From Phycisphaeraceae bacterium (lineage in GTDB: Bacteria; Planctomycetota; Phycisphaerae; Phycisphaerales; Phycisphaeraceae), in contig JAESSU010000250.1 of NCBI GenBank assembly GCA_016763955.1, positions 1-5,981 of the forward strand: a stretch of 5,981 nt of DNA, read 5' to 3'. This document shows, piece by piece, positions 1 through 5,697 of the stretch (position 1 is its first letter; the number at the start of each line of letters is the position of its first letter). Below the pieces are notes generated by a model. The model did not search any database and was not told the origin of the DNA. It saw only the letters and a list, made by a program, of their open reading frames with translations. Made by a program: the position numbers and the translations under genes.

Positions 1-84
1 CAATGTCTCTGGCACGGACTCAAATACATCAGGCAATCCGTCCAAGCCATCCAAGACTTCATGAAACGAAAAAGTTGTGTATAA
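1..84 (+). CDS. Possible C-terminal end of an unidentified protein (partial)
   Basis: Plus frame 1 is open from the window edge to a TAA at 82-84 and gives 27 residues, with a helical, basic tail (WHGLKYIRQSVQAIQDFMKR). It would end convergently, about 60 bp from the 3' end of the ZIP gene, which is a normal arrangement. No family can be recognised from so short a piece. The codon-aligned minus frame over the same bases is also open (it contains HEVLDGLDGLPDVFESVPE) and looks protein-like, but it has no ATG or Shine-Dalgarno in the window. A minus-strand gene entering here therefore cannot be excluded. This is a low-confidence call resting on an open frame and composition only. Confidence 0.28.
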   Translation, partial: QCLWHGLKYIRQSVQAIQDFMKRKSCV

Positions 85-144
85 GGCAAAGTTGTGTCAA
101 CACGGCTCGCCAAGGCAAGGGGGGCATGCGTTTGTCCTGCCTCG

Positions 145-1134
145 TCAATGATTATGGCCGGTGTGATCTGTAGGGTCATACTGTGTGGGCTCTGGTTGGG
201 CAGGGACTGGAAGTGTCACAGCAGGGCGAGGGGACGCATGGTCGTGGCCGTCATGGTCGCTGTGGGTTGCGTGTTCAAGTGTGCCTAGTCCCCATGCCAA
301 TGCGATGCCCAAGATTAAAGCGGATGAGAGTCCAATGCGGTCGTGATGATGGAATTGTAACTCCGGCAGAAGGTCACTAAGTGCGACACAGATAAATGTC
401 CCTGCACTAAACGCAAGTGCGTAGGCGATGAATATCGGGTTCTGCATGATCCAATGTTCCATCCCCAATAGGGTGATTGCGGCCCCCAATGGAACCGCTA
501 GTGAGAACAAAGCGTTGATCACATGGCTTGCAAACTTTGACATGTTGCTCATCCGTGTGAGTGTGATCACCGTGAGCGAGTCAAGGGGTTTGTGCAAAAT
601 GATCACAGCAAAGGCAGCAAGTCCGGGAAATGCTGCCATGTGGTTGCCGTGTTGTTCAGCTAACATGGCTGACGCGAGTGCGACACCTGCAATGACACTG
701 TGTAATGTCATCCCCATCGCAGCGCCGCTCCAGCTTAGCTTGTGATCCGGGTGAGGCTTGTCCCCTGCGTGTTGGTGATCATGGGTACAGCCTTGATGGT
801 CATGTCCCTGATCGTGACTGTGTGTATGCAGACCGTCTTTCTGCGCGGTTTCTTGATCTTGGGGAACTTCGTGATGATGGAAACAGAAAAATCTTTCAAC
901 AAAGAACATCAACAAAAAGCCGCCGATCATCCAGAGCATGGTGGTTTGCCCCGGTGCAACCTCCAGGGCATGGGTGAGCATGTGCAAGAGTCCCACGCCA
1001 AACATTACGCCGCCGACAAAGCTAATGGCATACTGCATTCGCCGGTGAGTGAGTTTGATCCACAGAGGAATGAAGCCGCCTAGCAGTGATGCTGCAACAA
1101 TGCAGACCGTGTATAGGATTAAGGTTCCAGTCAT
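145..1134 (-). CDS. ZIP-family divalent metal transporter with His-rich loop and tail
   Basis: This is a 329-residue inner-membrane protein with about eight hydrophobic segments, near residues 5-27, 34-54, 65-84, 134-158, 165-191, 203-223, 233-254 and 265-285, which is the ZIP fold. ZIP proteins move Zn, Fe, Mn or similar divalent ions toward the cytoplasm. Family signatures seen are HMLTHA at 51-56 (usually HLLPEA), LHSVIAG at 144-150 in TM4, LHKPLDS at 180-186 in TM5, and AGTFICVALSDLLPE at 244-258 in TM7. A His/Asp-rich loop between TM3 and TM4 (about 85-132) would be cytosolic, and a His- and Pro-rich C-terminal tail (about 287-329) would be extracytoplasmic. Oddly, the acidic residue usual in TM4 (HSxxE/DG) is Ala149. 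The ATG at 1132-1134 has a GGAG (1143-1146) eight bases upstream. The gene follows a P1B-ATPase gene on the same strand. The family call is firm; the metal and direction of transport are not. Confidence 0.9.
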   Translation of the reverse strand: MTGTLILYTVCIVAASLLGGFIPLWIKLTHRRMQYAISFVGGVMFGVGLLHMLTHALEVAPGQTTMLWMIGGFLLMFFVERFFCFHHHEVPQDQETAQKDGLHTHSHDQGHDHQGCTHDHQHAGDKPHPDHKLSWSGAAMGMTLHSVIAGVALASAMLAEQHGNHMAAFPGLAAFAVIILHKPLDSLTVITLTRMSNMSKFASHVINALFSLAVPLGAAITLLGMEHWIMQNPIFIAYALAFSAGTFICVALSDLLPELQFHHHDRIGLSSALILGIALAWGLGTLEHATHSDHDGHDHASPRPAVTLPVPAQPEPTQYDPTDHTGHNH

Positions 1135-1155
1135 GCTCAGGGCTCCGGTTGTTTT

Positions 1156-1171
1156 TGATAAAGCGTTATCA
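1156..1171. promoter_or_regulatory. Operator-like 6-4-6 dyad upstream of the ZIP gene
   Basis: TGATAA and TTATCA form a perfect inverted repeat around AGCG, 21 bases upstream of the ZIP start codon. On the minus strand it overlaps a possible -10 (GATAAC, 1165-1170) lying 17 bp from a weak -35 (TTGCTT, 1188-1193). GATAA half-sites recall Fur-superfamily (Fur, Zur, Mur) operators, but the element is too short to assign a regulator. The promoter and operator roles are inferred. Confidence 0.3.
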
Positions 1172-1183
1172 GTTGATTTTAAA

Positions 1184-1223
1184 TTTTAAGCAAGAGTGGT
1201 TTTCAGGCCAGTCTTGCTTAAAA
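1184..1223. repeat. Perfect 12-bp inverted repeat (hairpin) between the ATPase and ZIP genes
   Basis: TTTTAAGCAAGA (1184-1195) is exactly complementary to TCTTGCTTAAAA (1212-1223), with a 16-base centre in which TGG and CCA (1197-1199 and 1208-1210) can add three more pairs after one G-G mismatch. In the minus-strand transcript this is a stable stem between the two genes. It is flanked by A/T runs but not by a clean U tract, so it is a poor intrinsic terminator. It could be a leaky terminator, an mRNA-stabilising structure that sets ATPase:ZIP ratios, or paired sites for a dimeric regulator. Confidence 0.7.
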
Positions 1224-1244
1224 GTTTGGAAACGAGTTGTCTTT

Positions 1245-1291
1245 GTTCTGCAATACCTTTGATCATCGGTTGAAGATCGTGGTGTCAGAAC
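1245..1291 (-). other. Imperfect hairpin just downstream of the ATPase stop codon
   Basis: GTTCTG (1245-1250) pairs with CAGAAC (1286-1291). After a two-base bulge, ATACC (1253-1257) pairs with GGTGT (1281-1285) using one T-G pair. The centre contains two GATC copies that can pair further. The structure begins nine bases after the ATPase stop codon in the minus-strand transcript. No T run follows it, so termination is unlikely; 3'-end protection of the ATPase message is one possibility. Confidence 0.4.
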
Positions 1292-1299
1292 GTTGAGCT

Positions 1300-3396
1300 T
1301 CAAGCTTTTTCTGTCTGTATTGCAACGGCTTCAATGCGACGTTCGTGTTTTTGGGCTTGTTGGATCACCGGCTCGTGGTCATGGACATCTTCACCTTCAC
1401 GGATGAGCCTTGCGGAGTTGAAGATAACGATGATGGAGCTGACACCGTGCCCGATGGCTGCACCTAGTGGTGTGAGGTGTCCTGCCCAGAGCAAGCCGAT
1501 CATAAACAAAATGTAGCAGAGTGTGCCGATGAGGTTTTGACGGATGACGGTGACGGTGGAGCGTGAGAGCTTAATGAAGAAGGGCAATCGGTTGAGGTTG
1601 TTATTCATCAGCGCGACGGTCGCGGAGTTGATCGCAACGTCTGAGCCTGCTGCTCCCATGGCAATGGAGACATCACCCGCAGCCAGTGCAGGCCCGTCAT
1701 TAACCCCGTCACCGATCACGCAGACGACGTGGCCGTTGGCTTTGAGTTGCTTAACGAGATCGAGTTTGTCGCCGGGTAGGGCTTCTGCTTCGACATCGGT
1801 GACATTCACTTGTTGTGCGACTTTACGAGCAGGGGACCAACGGTCGCCGGTGATCATCACACGGCGTTTGATATCCAGTTCTTCAAGTTCTATCATTGCT
1901 TCGGCTGCGCCAGGACGAACCTTGTCTTCCATTCCGACCCAGCCAAGTGCTTGGCCGTTGCGAGCCACAAACAGTAGGCTCATCCCTTCGCCTGCATCGG
2001 TGTTTAAGGCTGAAAGATCGATTCCCATTTCGCCGACCCATGCTTCACGGCCAACGATAATTTGTTGTCCATCAATGGTGGCTTTGACACCACGGCCTGC
2101 GACTTCTTCAAAGTCTGAAACTTCGGCAAGTTCGACTTGAGCTTTTTTTGCAGTACGAACTAATGCACGGGCAACAGGATGTTTGGAGTTGTGTTCCACA
2201 GAGGCTGCCGTTTGCAGTAAGTCCGCAGGTTCAACGCCCTCTGCTGGACTTAATCGTGAGACATCGAGTTCACCCATGGTGAGTGTGCCTGTTTTATCAA
2301 AGACGATTGCGCTGATGCGGCGTGCAACTTCTAGATCGGAAACATTCTTAACGTATACACCTAAGCGTGATGCCGCGGAGATCGCAGCGACCATGCCTGT
2401 GGGAGCTGCCAAGATGATGGCACAAGGGCATGAAATCAGCAGCAAGATGATGGCGTTGTTTAGGTCCCGTGTGATGAAGTAGACAATGCCTGCAATCATT
2501 AGCACCGTGGGGGTGTAGAAGCTTGCGTACTTATCTAACAGACGGACCACCGCAGGCTTGCTGAGTGAGGCTTGCATGATTAGGTCTTTGACCTTGCCTA
2601 GTGTGGAGTCTTTGCCCGCACTGGTGACTTTGATTTGGAGCACGCCTGTTTCGTTGGTTGTGCCTGAGAAGACGGTGTCTTCCACGGTGCGTTCTACGGG
2701 TAATGATTCACCGGTGATGTTTGCTTGGTTGATGGTGGAGGAGCCTTTGAGGATCACACCATCAGCAGGAATGTTGTCGCCGGGTCGGACGATGACGACG
2801 TCGCCTGGGGTTAGTTGTGACGCATCGGTTTCGACTTCTTTGCCGTTGACAAGTGTAAATGCTCGGGTGGGTGTGATGCGGATGAGGTCTTCAATGGCTT
2901 TGAAGGCTCCCGTTGCTGTGCGATGTTCGATCAGTGAGCTAATGAGCATGAAGAAGGCCACTGCTCCGGATTCCAGATACTGGCCTGATGCGAAGGATGC
3001 GATGATCGCCAAAGCGACCAGCTCTTCCATGTGAGACTTCTCATGAGCGTGAGGTTCTTCTTGGTGATCATGGTCATGGTCACAGGTATCGGTGTGGACG
3101 TGCGTGGTGCCATGGTCATGTGGGCAGCGGCCGGTCATGAGACTTTTGGCCGCATCACGGACAATTTTTTGTCCTAAGAGAATGGCCGCTACTGCAGCGA
3201 TCATGTCCCCTTGATTGGAGGTGTCCATTAGGTAATGTGCCGCCGCCGCCGCCAGAAGCAACATGCCACCAAGCAGAATTAGATAAAATTCTAATTTTTG
3301 CTTACGGTCTTGCTGTTGGGCAAGACTGGCGTTGGGCTTGTGGGCGTGATCGTGATGGTGATCTGTAACACTTGTATCAGAAACGATTTGACTCAT
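1300..3396 (-). CDS. P1B-type heavy-metal-transporting ATPase, CPC type, His-rich, no N-terminal HMA domain
   Basis: A 698-residue ATP-driven metal pump of the cytoplasmic membrane. Family landmarks in order: TM1 and TM2 (about 36-57 and 62-80), TM3 and TM4 (about 124-157), actuator TGES (228-231), TM5, TM6 with metal-site CPC (323-325), phosphorylation motif DKTGT with Asp367, nucleotide-domain HP (406-407), TGD (516-518), hinge GDGVNDGPAL (562-571), then TM7 and TM8. All catalytic residues are present, so it should be active. The N terminus has a short His/Asp cluster (12-20) instead of the CxxC domain of CopA or ZntA. A second His/Cys/Asp-rich loop (about 91-122) sits between TM2 and TM3. 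TM8 carries HGVSS (650-654), matching neither the Cu, the Zn/Cd nor the Co subgroup exactly, so substrate is unassigned. An AAGGA (3404-3408) seven bases before the ATG supports the start. The ZIP gene follows after 165 bp. Confidence 0.93.
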   Translation of the reverse strand: MSQIVSDTSVTDHHHDHAHKPNASLAQQQDRKQKLEFYLILLGGMLLLAAAAAHYLMDTSNQGDMIAAVAAILLGQKIVRDAAKSLMTGRCPHDHGTTHVHTDTCDHDHDHQEEPHAHEKSHMEELVALAIIASFASGQYLESGAVAFFMLISSLIEHRTATGAFKAIEDLIRITPTRAFTLVNGKEVETDASQLTPGDVVIVRPGDNIPADGVILKGSSTINQANITGESLPVERTVEDTVFSGTTNETGVLQIKVTSAGKDSTLGKVKDLIMQASLSKPAVVRLLDKYASFYTPTVLMIAGIVYFITRDLNNAIILLLISCPCAIILAAPTGMVAAISAASRLGVYVKNVSDLEVARRISAIVFDKTGTLTMGELDVSRLSPAEGVEPADLLQTAASVEHNSKHPVARALVRTAKKAQVELAEVSDFEEVAGRGVKATIDGQQIIVGREAWVGEMGIDLSALNTDAGEGMSLLFVARNGQALGWVGMEDKVRPGAAEAMIELEELDIKRRVMITGDRWSPARKVAQQVNVTDVEAEALPGDKLDLVKQLKANGHVVCVIGDGVNDGPALAAGDVSIAMGAAGSDVAINSATVALMNNNLNRLPFFIKLSRSTVTVIRQNLIGTLCYILFMIGLLWAGHLTPLGAAIGHGVSSIIVIFNSARLIREGEDVHDHEPVIQQAQKHERRIEAVAIQTEKA

Positions 3397-3411
3397 ATGT
3401 CATTCCTTGAC

Positions 3412-3441
3412 GCTATAGCTGTAGGTGCTGTTTTTACGCAA
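3412..3441 (-). promoter_or_regulatory. Candidate promoter of the P1B-ATPase gene
   Basis: On the minus strand, TTGCGT (3436-3441) and TATAGC (3412-3417) are 18 bp apart and place a start point just upstream of the AAGGA ribosome site. The -10 is overlapped by a near-palindrome at 3413-3424 (10 of 12 positions symmetric), a possible operator. Both hexamers are only moderate matches to sigma70 consensus. A promoter is expected here because an intrinsic terminator separates this gene from pilZ. Confidence 0.3.
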
Positions 3442-3492
3442 GGACTCGGGGGATAGTTCACGCGAATTGCAAATTTGCTTTAAACCGATACG

Positions 3493-3533
3493 AAAAAAAA
3501 AGCCTCAAGGGTCCGTTTGGCCCTCTTGAGACT
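3493..3533 (-). terminator. Intrinsic terminator of the PilZ gene
   Basis: Read on the minus strand, a GC-containing stem (CTCAAG pairing with CTTGAG, 3525-3530 and 3504-3509, continued by GG/CC pairs with a bulge and one mismatch around the loop near 3515-3518) is followed by nine T residues (3493-3501). It starts about 30 bases after the pilZ stop codon. On the plus strand there is no T run, so it acts for minus-strand transcription only, and it separates pilZ from the ATPase gene. Confidence 0.85.
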
Positions 3534-3561
3534 TTGATAAATTCGTTTAATTGTGATTAGA

Positions 3562-3954
3562 TTAAGCAGCCTTTGCCAAGCGGGTGCTTTGTCGATCCAG
3601 ATAGCCGTGAAGTTTTTCACGGTCGATGTCCGTTTTGAATTGATCAAAGACCAATCCCATACGCACAGGGCCCGGTTCGTCGATGTTGTCGTGCATGCGG
3701 ACGGTGTGTCCAGAGGCACTAAACGTGGTGGTTTGTGAACCTGGCAATAGAGCTCGGAATTCGATTTTCGTACCGGGTTGTATCCCGTCATCTAGTTCAA
3801 ACCGTAAGCCCGTTTGACTGATGTCATAGATATAACCTGTATGGTTAAAACGAGTTTCGCCTTTAGTCCGAACACGGATTAACGTGTACATGGCAGGTAA
3901 GCTTAGGCGGGGAAATTGTCGAGCTTCAGCTCCGCAATGCATCTGATCCGACAT
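3562..3954 (-). CDS. Single-domain PilZ protein, probable c-di-GMP receptor
   Basis: A 130-residue soluble protein made almost wholly of one PilZ domain. The two c-di-GMP-binding motifs are intact: RQFPR (RxxxR) at 12-16 and DISQTG (D/NxSxxG) at 44-49. The later strand VRMGLVF (97-103) is also typical, and a short helical tail closes the protein. The frame is open further upstream to an ATG at 4074, but the start at 3952-3954 is chosen because AGGAAGG (3963-3969) lies eight bases before it and the extra 40 residues do not resemble PilZ proteins. Stand-alone PilZ proteins act as adaptors that alter motility, exopolysaccharide synthesis or transcription when c-di-GMP binds. The gene is divergent from a polysaccharide sugar-dehydratase gene and has its own terminator. 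Its partner protein is unknown. Confidence 0.88.
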   Translation of the reverse strand: MSDQMHCGAEARQFPRLSLPAMYTLIRVRTKGETRFNHTGYIYDISQTGLRFELDDGIQPGTKIEFRALLPGSQTTTFSASGHTVRMHDNIDEPGPVRMGLVFDQFKTDIDREKLHGYLDRQSTRLAKAA

Positions 3955-4032
3955 GCTAGAATCCTTCCTGTAAAGTGTTAGCAATGCCCGTATACCCCTT
4001 AACGTACAATATGTATCGACTGAAAAGATCGT

Positions 4033-4053
4033 AATGTTTAGGGATAAAACATT
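4033..4053. promoter_or_regulatory. 7-7-7 inverted repeat in the pilZ/dehydratase divergent spacer
   Basis: AATGTTT (4033-4039) and AAACATT (4047-4053) are perfectly complementary around a seven-base centre. The dyad sits in the 142 bp between the divergent pilZ and dehydratase starts, immediately upstream of a candidate -35 for the dehydratase gene. Its size and position suit an operator for a dimeric regulator, but no regulator is encoded nearby and the role is inferred. Confidence 0.3.
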
Positions 4054-4057
4054 CTTC

Positions 4058-4086
4058 TTGATATCGGGCATCACAGAGTCAAGAAT
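4058..4086 (+). promoter_or_regulatory. Candidate promoter of the dehydratase gene
   Basis: TTGATA (4058-4063, five of six to the -35 consensus) and AAGAAT (4081-4086, four of six to the -10) are 17 bp apart. They predict a start point around 4092-4094, only a few bases before the ATG at 4097. No Shine-Dalgarno sequence precedes that ATG, so the message would have almost no leader. Confidence 0.3.
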
Positions 4087-4096
4087 TCCATATTAA

Positions 4097-5626
4097 ATGG
4101 CCGATAACATTATTGTGACGCCTGAAATTCCAACCAATCCGACTCCCATGGAATCCTGTATCCTTATTGGTGACTTAGCTGGGGTAGATTACTTAAAGTC
4201 GCTTTTGCAGCTAACGGGCAAAAATCTCCCTATTGTCGGTTGGTTTACCAATCAAGTGAATCGCCACGACGCGCTGCAACTTGGATTACTGGATGATCTG
4301 GATGCCTTTTTGGTCGATGAAACCCCGACCCTAGCACTGGTGAGTCTCCCCGCTGCAATGCATCACCAAATACAGCAGATCACACAGACGCTTAAACAAA
4401 ATCAAATCCCATGGCGGTACATCCCTAATCTTGATGATCAGCTCACAGGCAAAGTTCGTACTACGACACCTGGTCTTCCCGAATTTTCGGGGTTTTCGGA
4501 AGGCGGCGGGCAGATTGATACGATCCAACTGATCAGTCGTGAGCCGCAACCTTTAGATGAAAAAGCCATCAAGCTGGTGATCGAAAACAAAGCGGTTTTG
4601 CTCACCGGAGCAGGCGGTTCGATTGGTTCAGAGTTAGCTAGAATTGTCTGCCGTTTTAAACCTTCACGTTTAATGCTCGTGGAACGCTCGGAGAACAGTC
4701 TCTTTGAGATCGACCGCCGCATTGCCCGAGAGTTTCCCGATCAAAAGCGACACGCAATTCTCCATGACATCACCGACCCTTCGCACACGCTGGCAATGAT
4801 GGGCAAGTACAAACCCGATGTCATTTTTCATGCAGCTGCTCACAAACATGTCCCGATGATGGAAGGCCATCCTTCCGAAGCGGTTGAGAATAACTTTTTT
4901 GGTACACGCAGTGTTGCTGATGCAGCGAATGCTCTTGGCGTGGGCCGCTTCGTGATGATCTCATCAGACAAAGCAGTTAATCCAAGCTCGGTGATGGGGG
5001 CCACCAAACGGATGGCTGAACGATATATCCAATGGCTCAATAGTCATTGTGATACCGTTTTTTCCATGGTGCGGTTTGGCAATGTGTTAGGTTCGGCTTG
5101 TAGTGTTCTGCCGATCTGGTCTAGTCAGCTTGCCCAAGGCGGCCCTTTGACGGTGACGCATCAAGCCATGACCCGCTACTTTATGACCATTCCTGAAGCA
5201 GCAGGATTGGTGATCCAGTCAGCAGCCTATGCTTCTGGGGGCGAAGTCTTCTTGTTGGACATGGGCCAGCCGGTGAATATATTGGAGCTTTGCAAACGAT
5301 TCGTCCGCATGCACGGGCTTGAGCCTGATGTGGACATGCTAATTAAGATTACAGGTATCCGTCCGGGCGAAAAACTCTTTGAGGAGTTGGCATACGATTG
5401 TGAAGCGATGCTTCCCACACCCCACGCATCGATTCGTCTTTGGGAAACGCTGCCGCCGATGGAGGCACAAATGCAGCAGATCATCCGTGCATTTGACACC
5501 TTGCGTGATAAACGGTCGATCAATGATCACCATTGGCAACACGCAAAAACACAAGCCATCCTTGCTGCAATTCGCATGGCAGTTCCTGAAATGATCCCCT
5601 CATCCGAACGCGCAATCGCCAGTTAA
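4097..5626 (+). CDS. CapD/FlaA1-type nucleotide-sugar 4,6-dehydratase lacking membrane segments
   Basis: A 509-residue member of the extended short-chain dehydrogenase family related to WbpM, PglF and CapD. These remove water from UDP-GlcNAc-type sugars to give 4-keto-6-deoxy intermediates for capsule, O-antigen or glycoprotein glycans. The N-terminal part (about 18-115) looks like the Rossmann-like domain (IGDLAG at 24-29) that precedes the catalytic domain in large family members. The catalytic domain has NAD-binding TGAGGSIGSE (170-179), HAAAHKHVPMME (245-256), SSDKAVNPSS (289-298), MGATK (300-304), RFGNVLGS (326-333) and GIRPGEK (420-426). Met300 replaces the usual SDR Tyr, giving the Ser-Met-Lys triad known from WbpM-type enzymes. 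The four N-terminal transmembrane helices of WbpM/PglF are absent, so the enzyme should be cytosolic. No other glycan genes are visible. A Met at residue 18 is an alternative start, but neither has a Shine-Dalgarno. Confidence 0.88.
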   Translation: MADNIIVTPEIPTNPTPMESCILIGDLAGVDYLKSLLQLTGKNLPIVGWFTNQVNRHDALQLGLLDDLDAFLVDETPTLALVSLPAAMHHQIQQITQTLKQNQIPWRYIPNLDDQLTGKVRTTTPGLPEFSGFSEGGGQIDTIQLISREPQPLDEKAIKLVIENKAVLLTGAGGSIGSELARIVCRFKPSRLMLVERSENSLFEIDRRIAREFPDQKRHAILHDITDPSHTLAMMGKYKPDVIFHAAAHKHVPMMEGHPSEAVENNFFGTRSVADAANALGVGRFVMISSDKAVNPSSVMGATKRMAERYIQWLNSHCDTVFSMVRFGNVLGSACSVLPIWSSQLAQGGPLTVTHQAMTRYFMTIPEAAGLVIQSAAYASGGEVFLLDMGQPVNILELCKRFVRMHGLEPDVDMLIKITGIRPGEKLFEELAYDCEAMLPTPHASIRLWETLPPMEAQMQQIIRAFDTLRDKRSINDHHWQHAKTQAILAAIRMAVPEMIPSSERAIAS

Positions 5627-5662
5627 AACCGCTTGTGATTTAGCGATCTAACTTACGCAAAA

Positions 5663-5691
5663 TTGGTTCTTGGCCGATGATCTCGTATCAT
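5663..5691 (+). promoter_or_regulatory. rph: Candidate rph promoter with overlapping dyad
   Basis: TTGGTT (5663-5668) and TATCAT (5686-5691, five of six to the -10 consensus) are 17 bp apart. The -10 is part of a perfect 5-5-5 inverted repeat, ATGAT and ATCAT at 5677-5681 and 5687-5691. Initiation six to seven bases after this -10 would fall on the rph ATG itself. The -35 is poor, and transcription may instead read through from the dehydratase gene, since no terminator is evident in the 71-bp gap. Confidence 0.3.
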
Positions 5692-5697
5692 TCTCCC

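Noticed and set aside
78..100. Minus-strand promoter with TTGACA (95-100) and TATACA (78-83)
   Set aside because: The two boxes are only 11 bp apart, too close for a sigma70 promoter, and the ATG that follows at 60-62 has no ribosome site and an unconvincing reading frame.
739..882. Repetitive His-codon stretch as a DNA repeat array
   Set aside because: The CAT/CAC-GAT/GAC repetition is explained by the His/Asp-rich loop of the ZIP protein; there are no regular repeat units or spacers.
1544..2140. 198-codon plus-strand open frame antisense to the ATPase
   Set aside because: It has a Ser/Thr/Pro-rich composition typical of reverse-complement shadow frames, and the opposite strand has unambiguous ATPase motifs throughout.
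2558..3034. 158-codon plus-strand open frame antisense to the ATPase
   Set aside because: No recognisable domain; the same bases encode the actuator domain and membrane helices of the pump.
3239..3253. Five tandem GCC triplets as a possible slippage-prone microsatellite
   Set aside because: It encodes five alanines within a predicted membrane helix; this is ordinary, short and in frame.
3955..4074. 40-residue N-terminal extension of the PilZ protein from an upstream ATG
   Set aside because: A strong AGGAAGG lies correctly before the internal ATG at 3954, and the extension does not resemble PilZ proteins.
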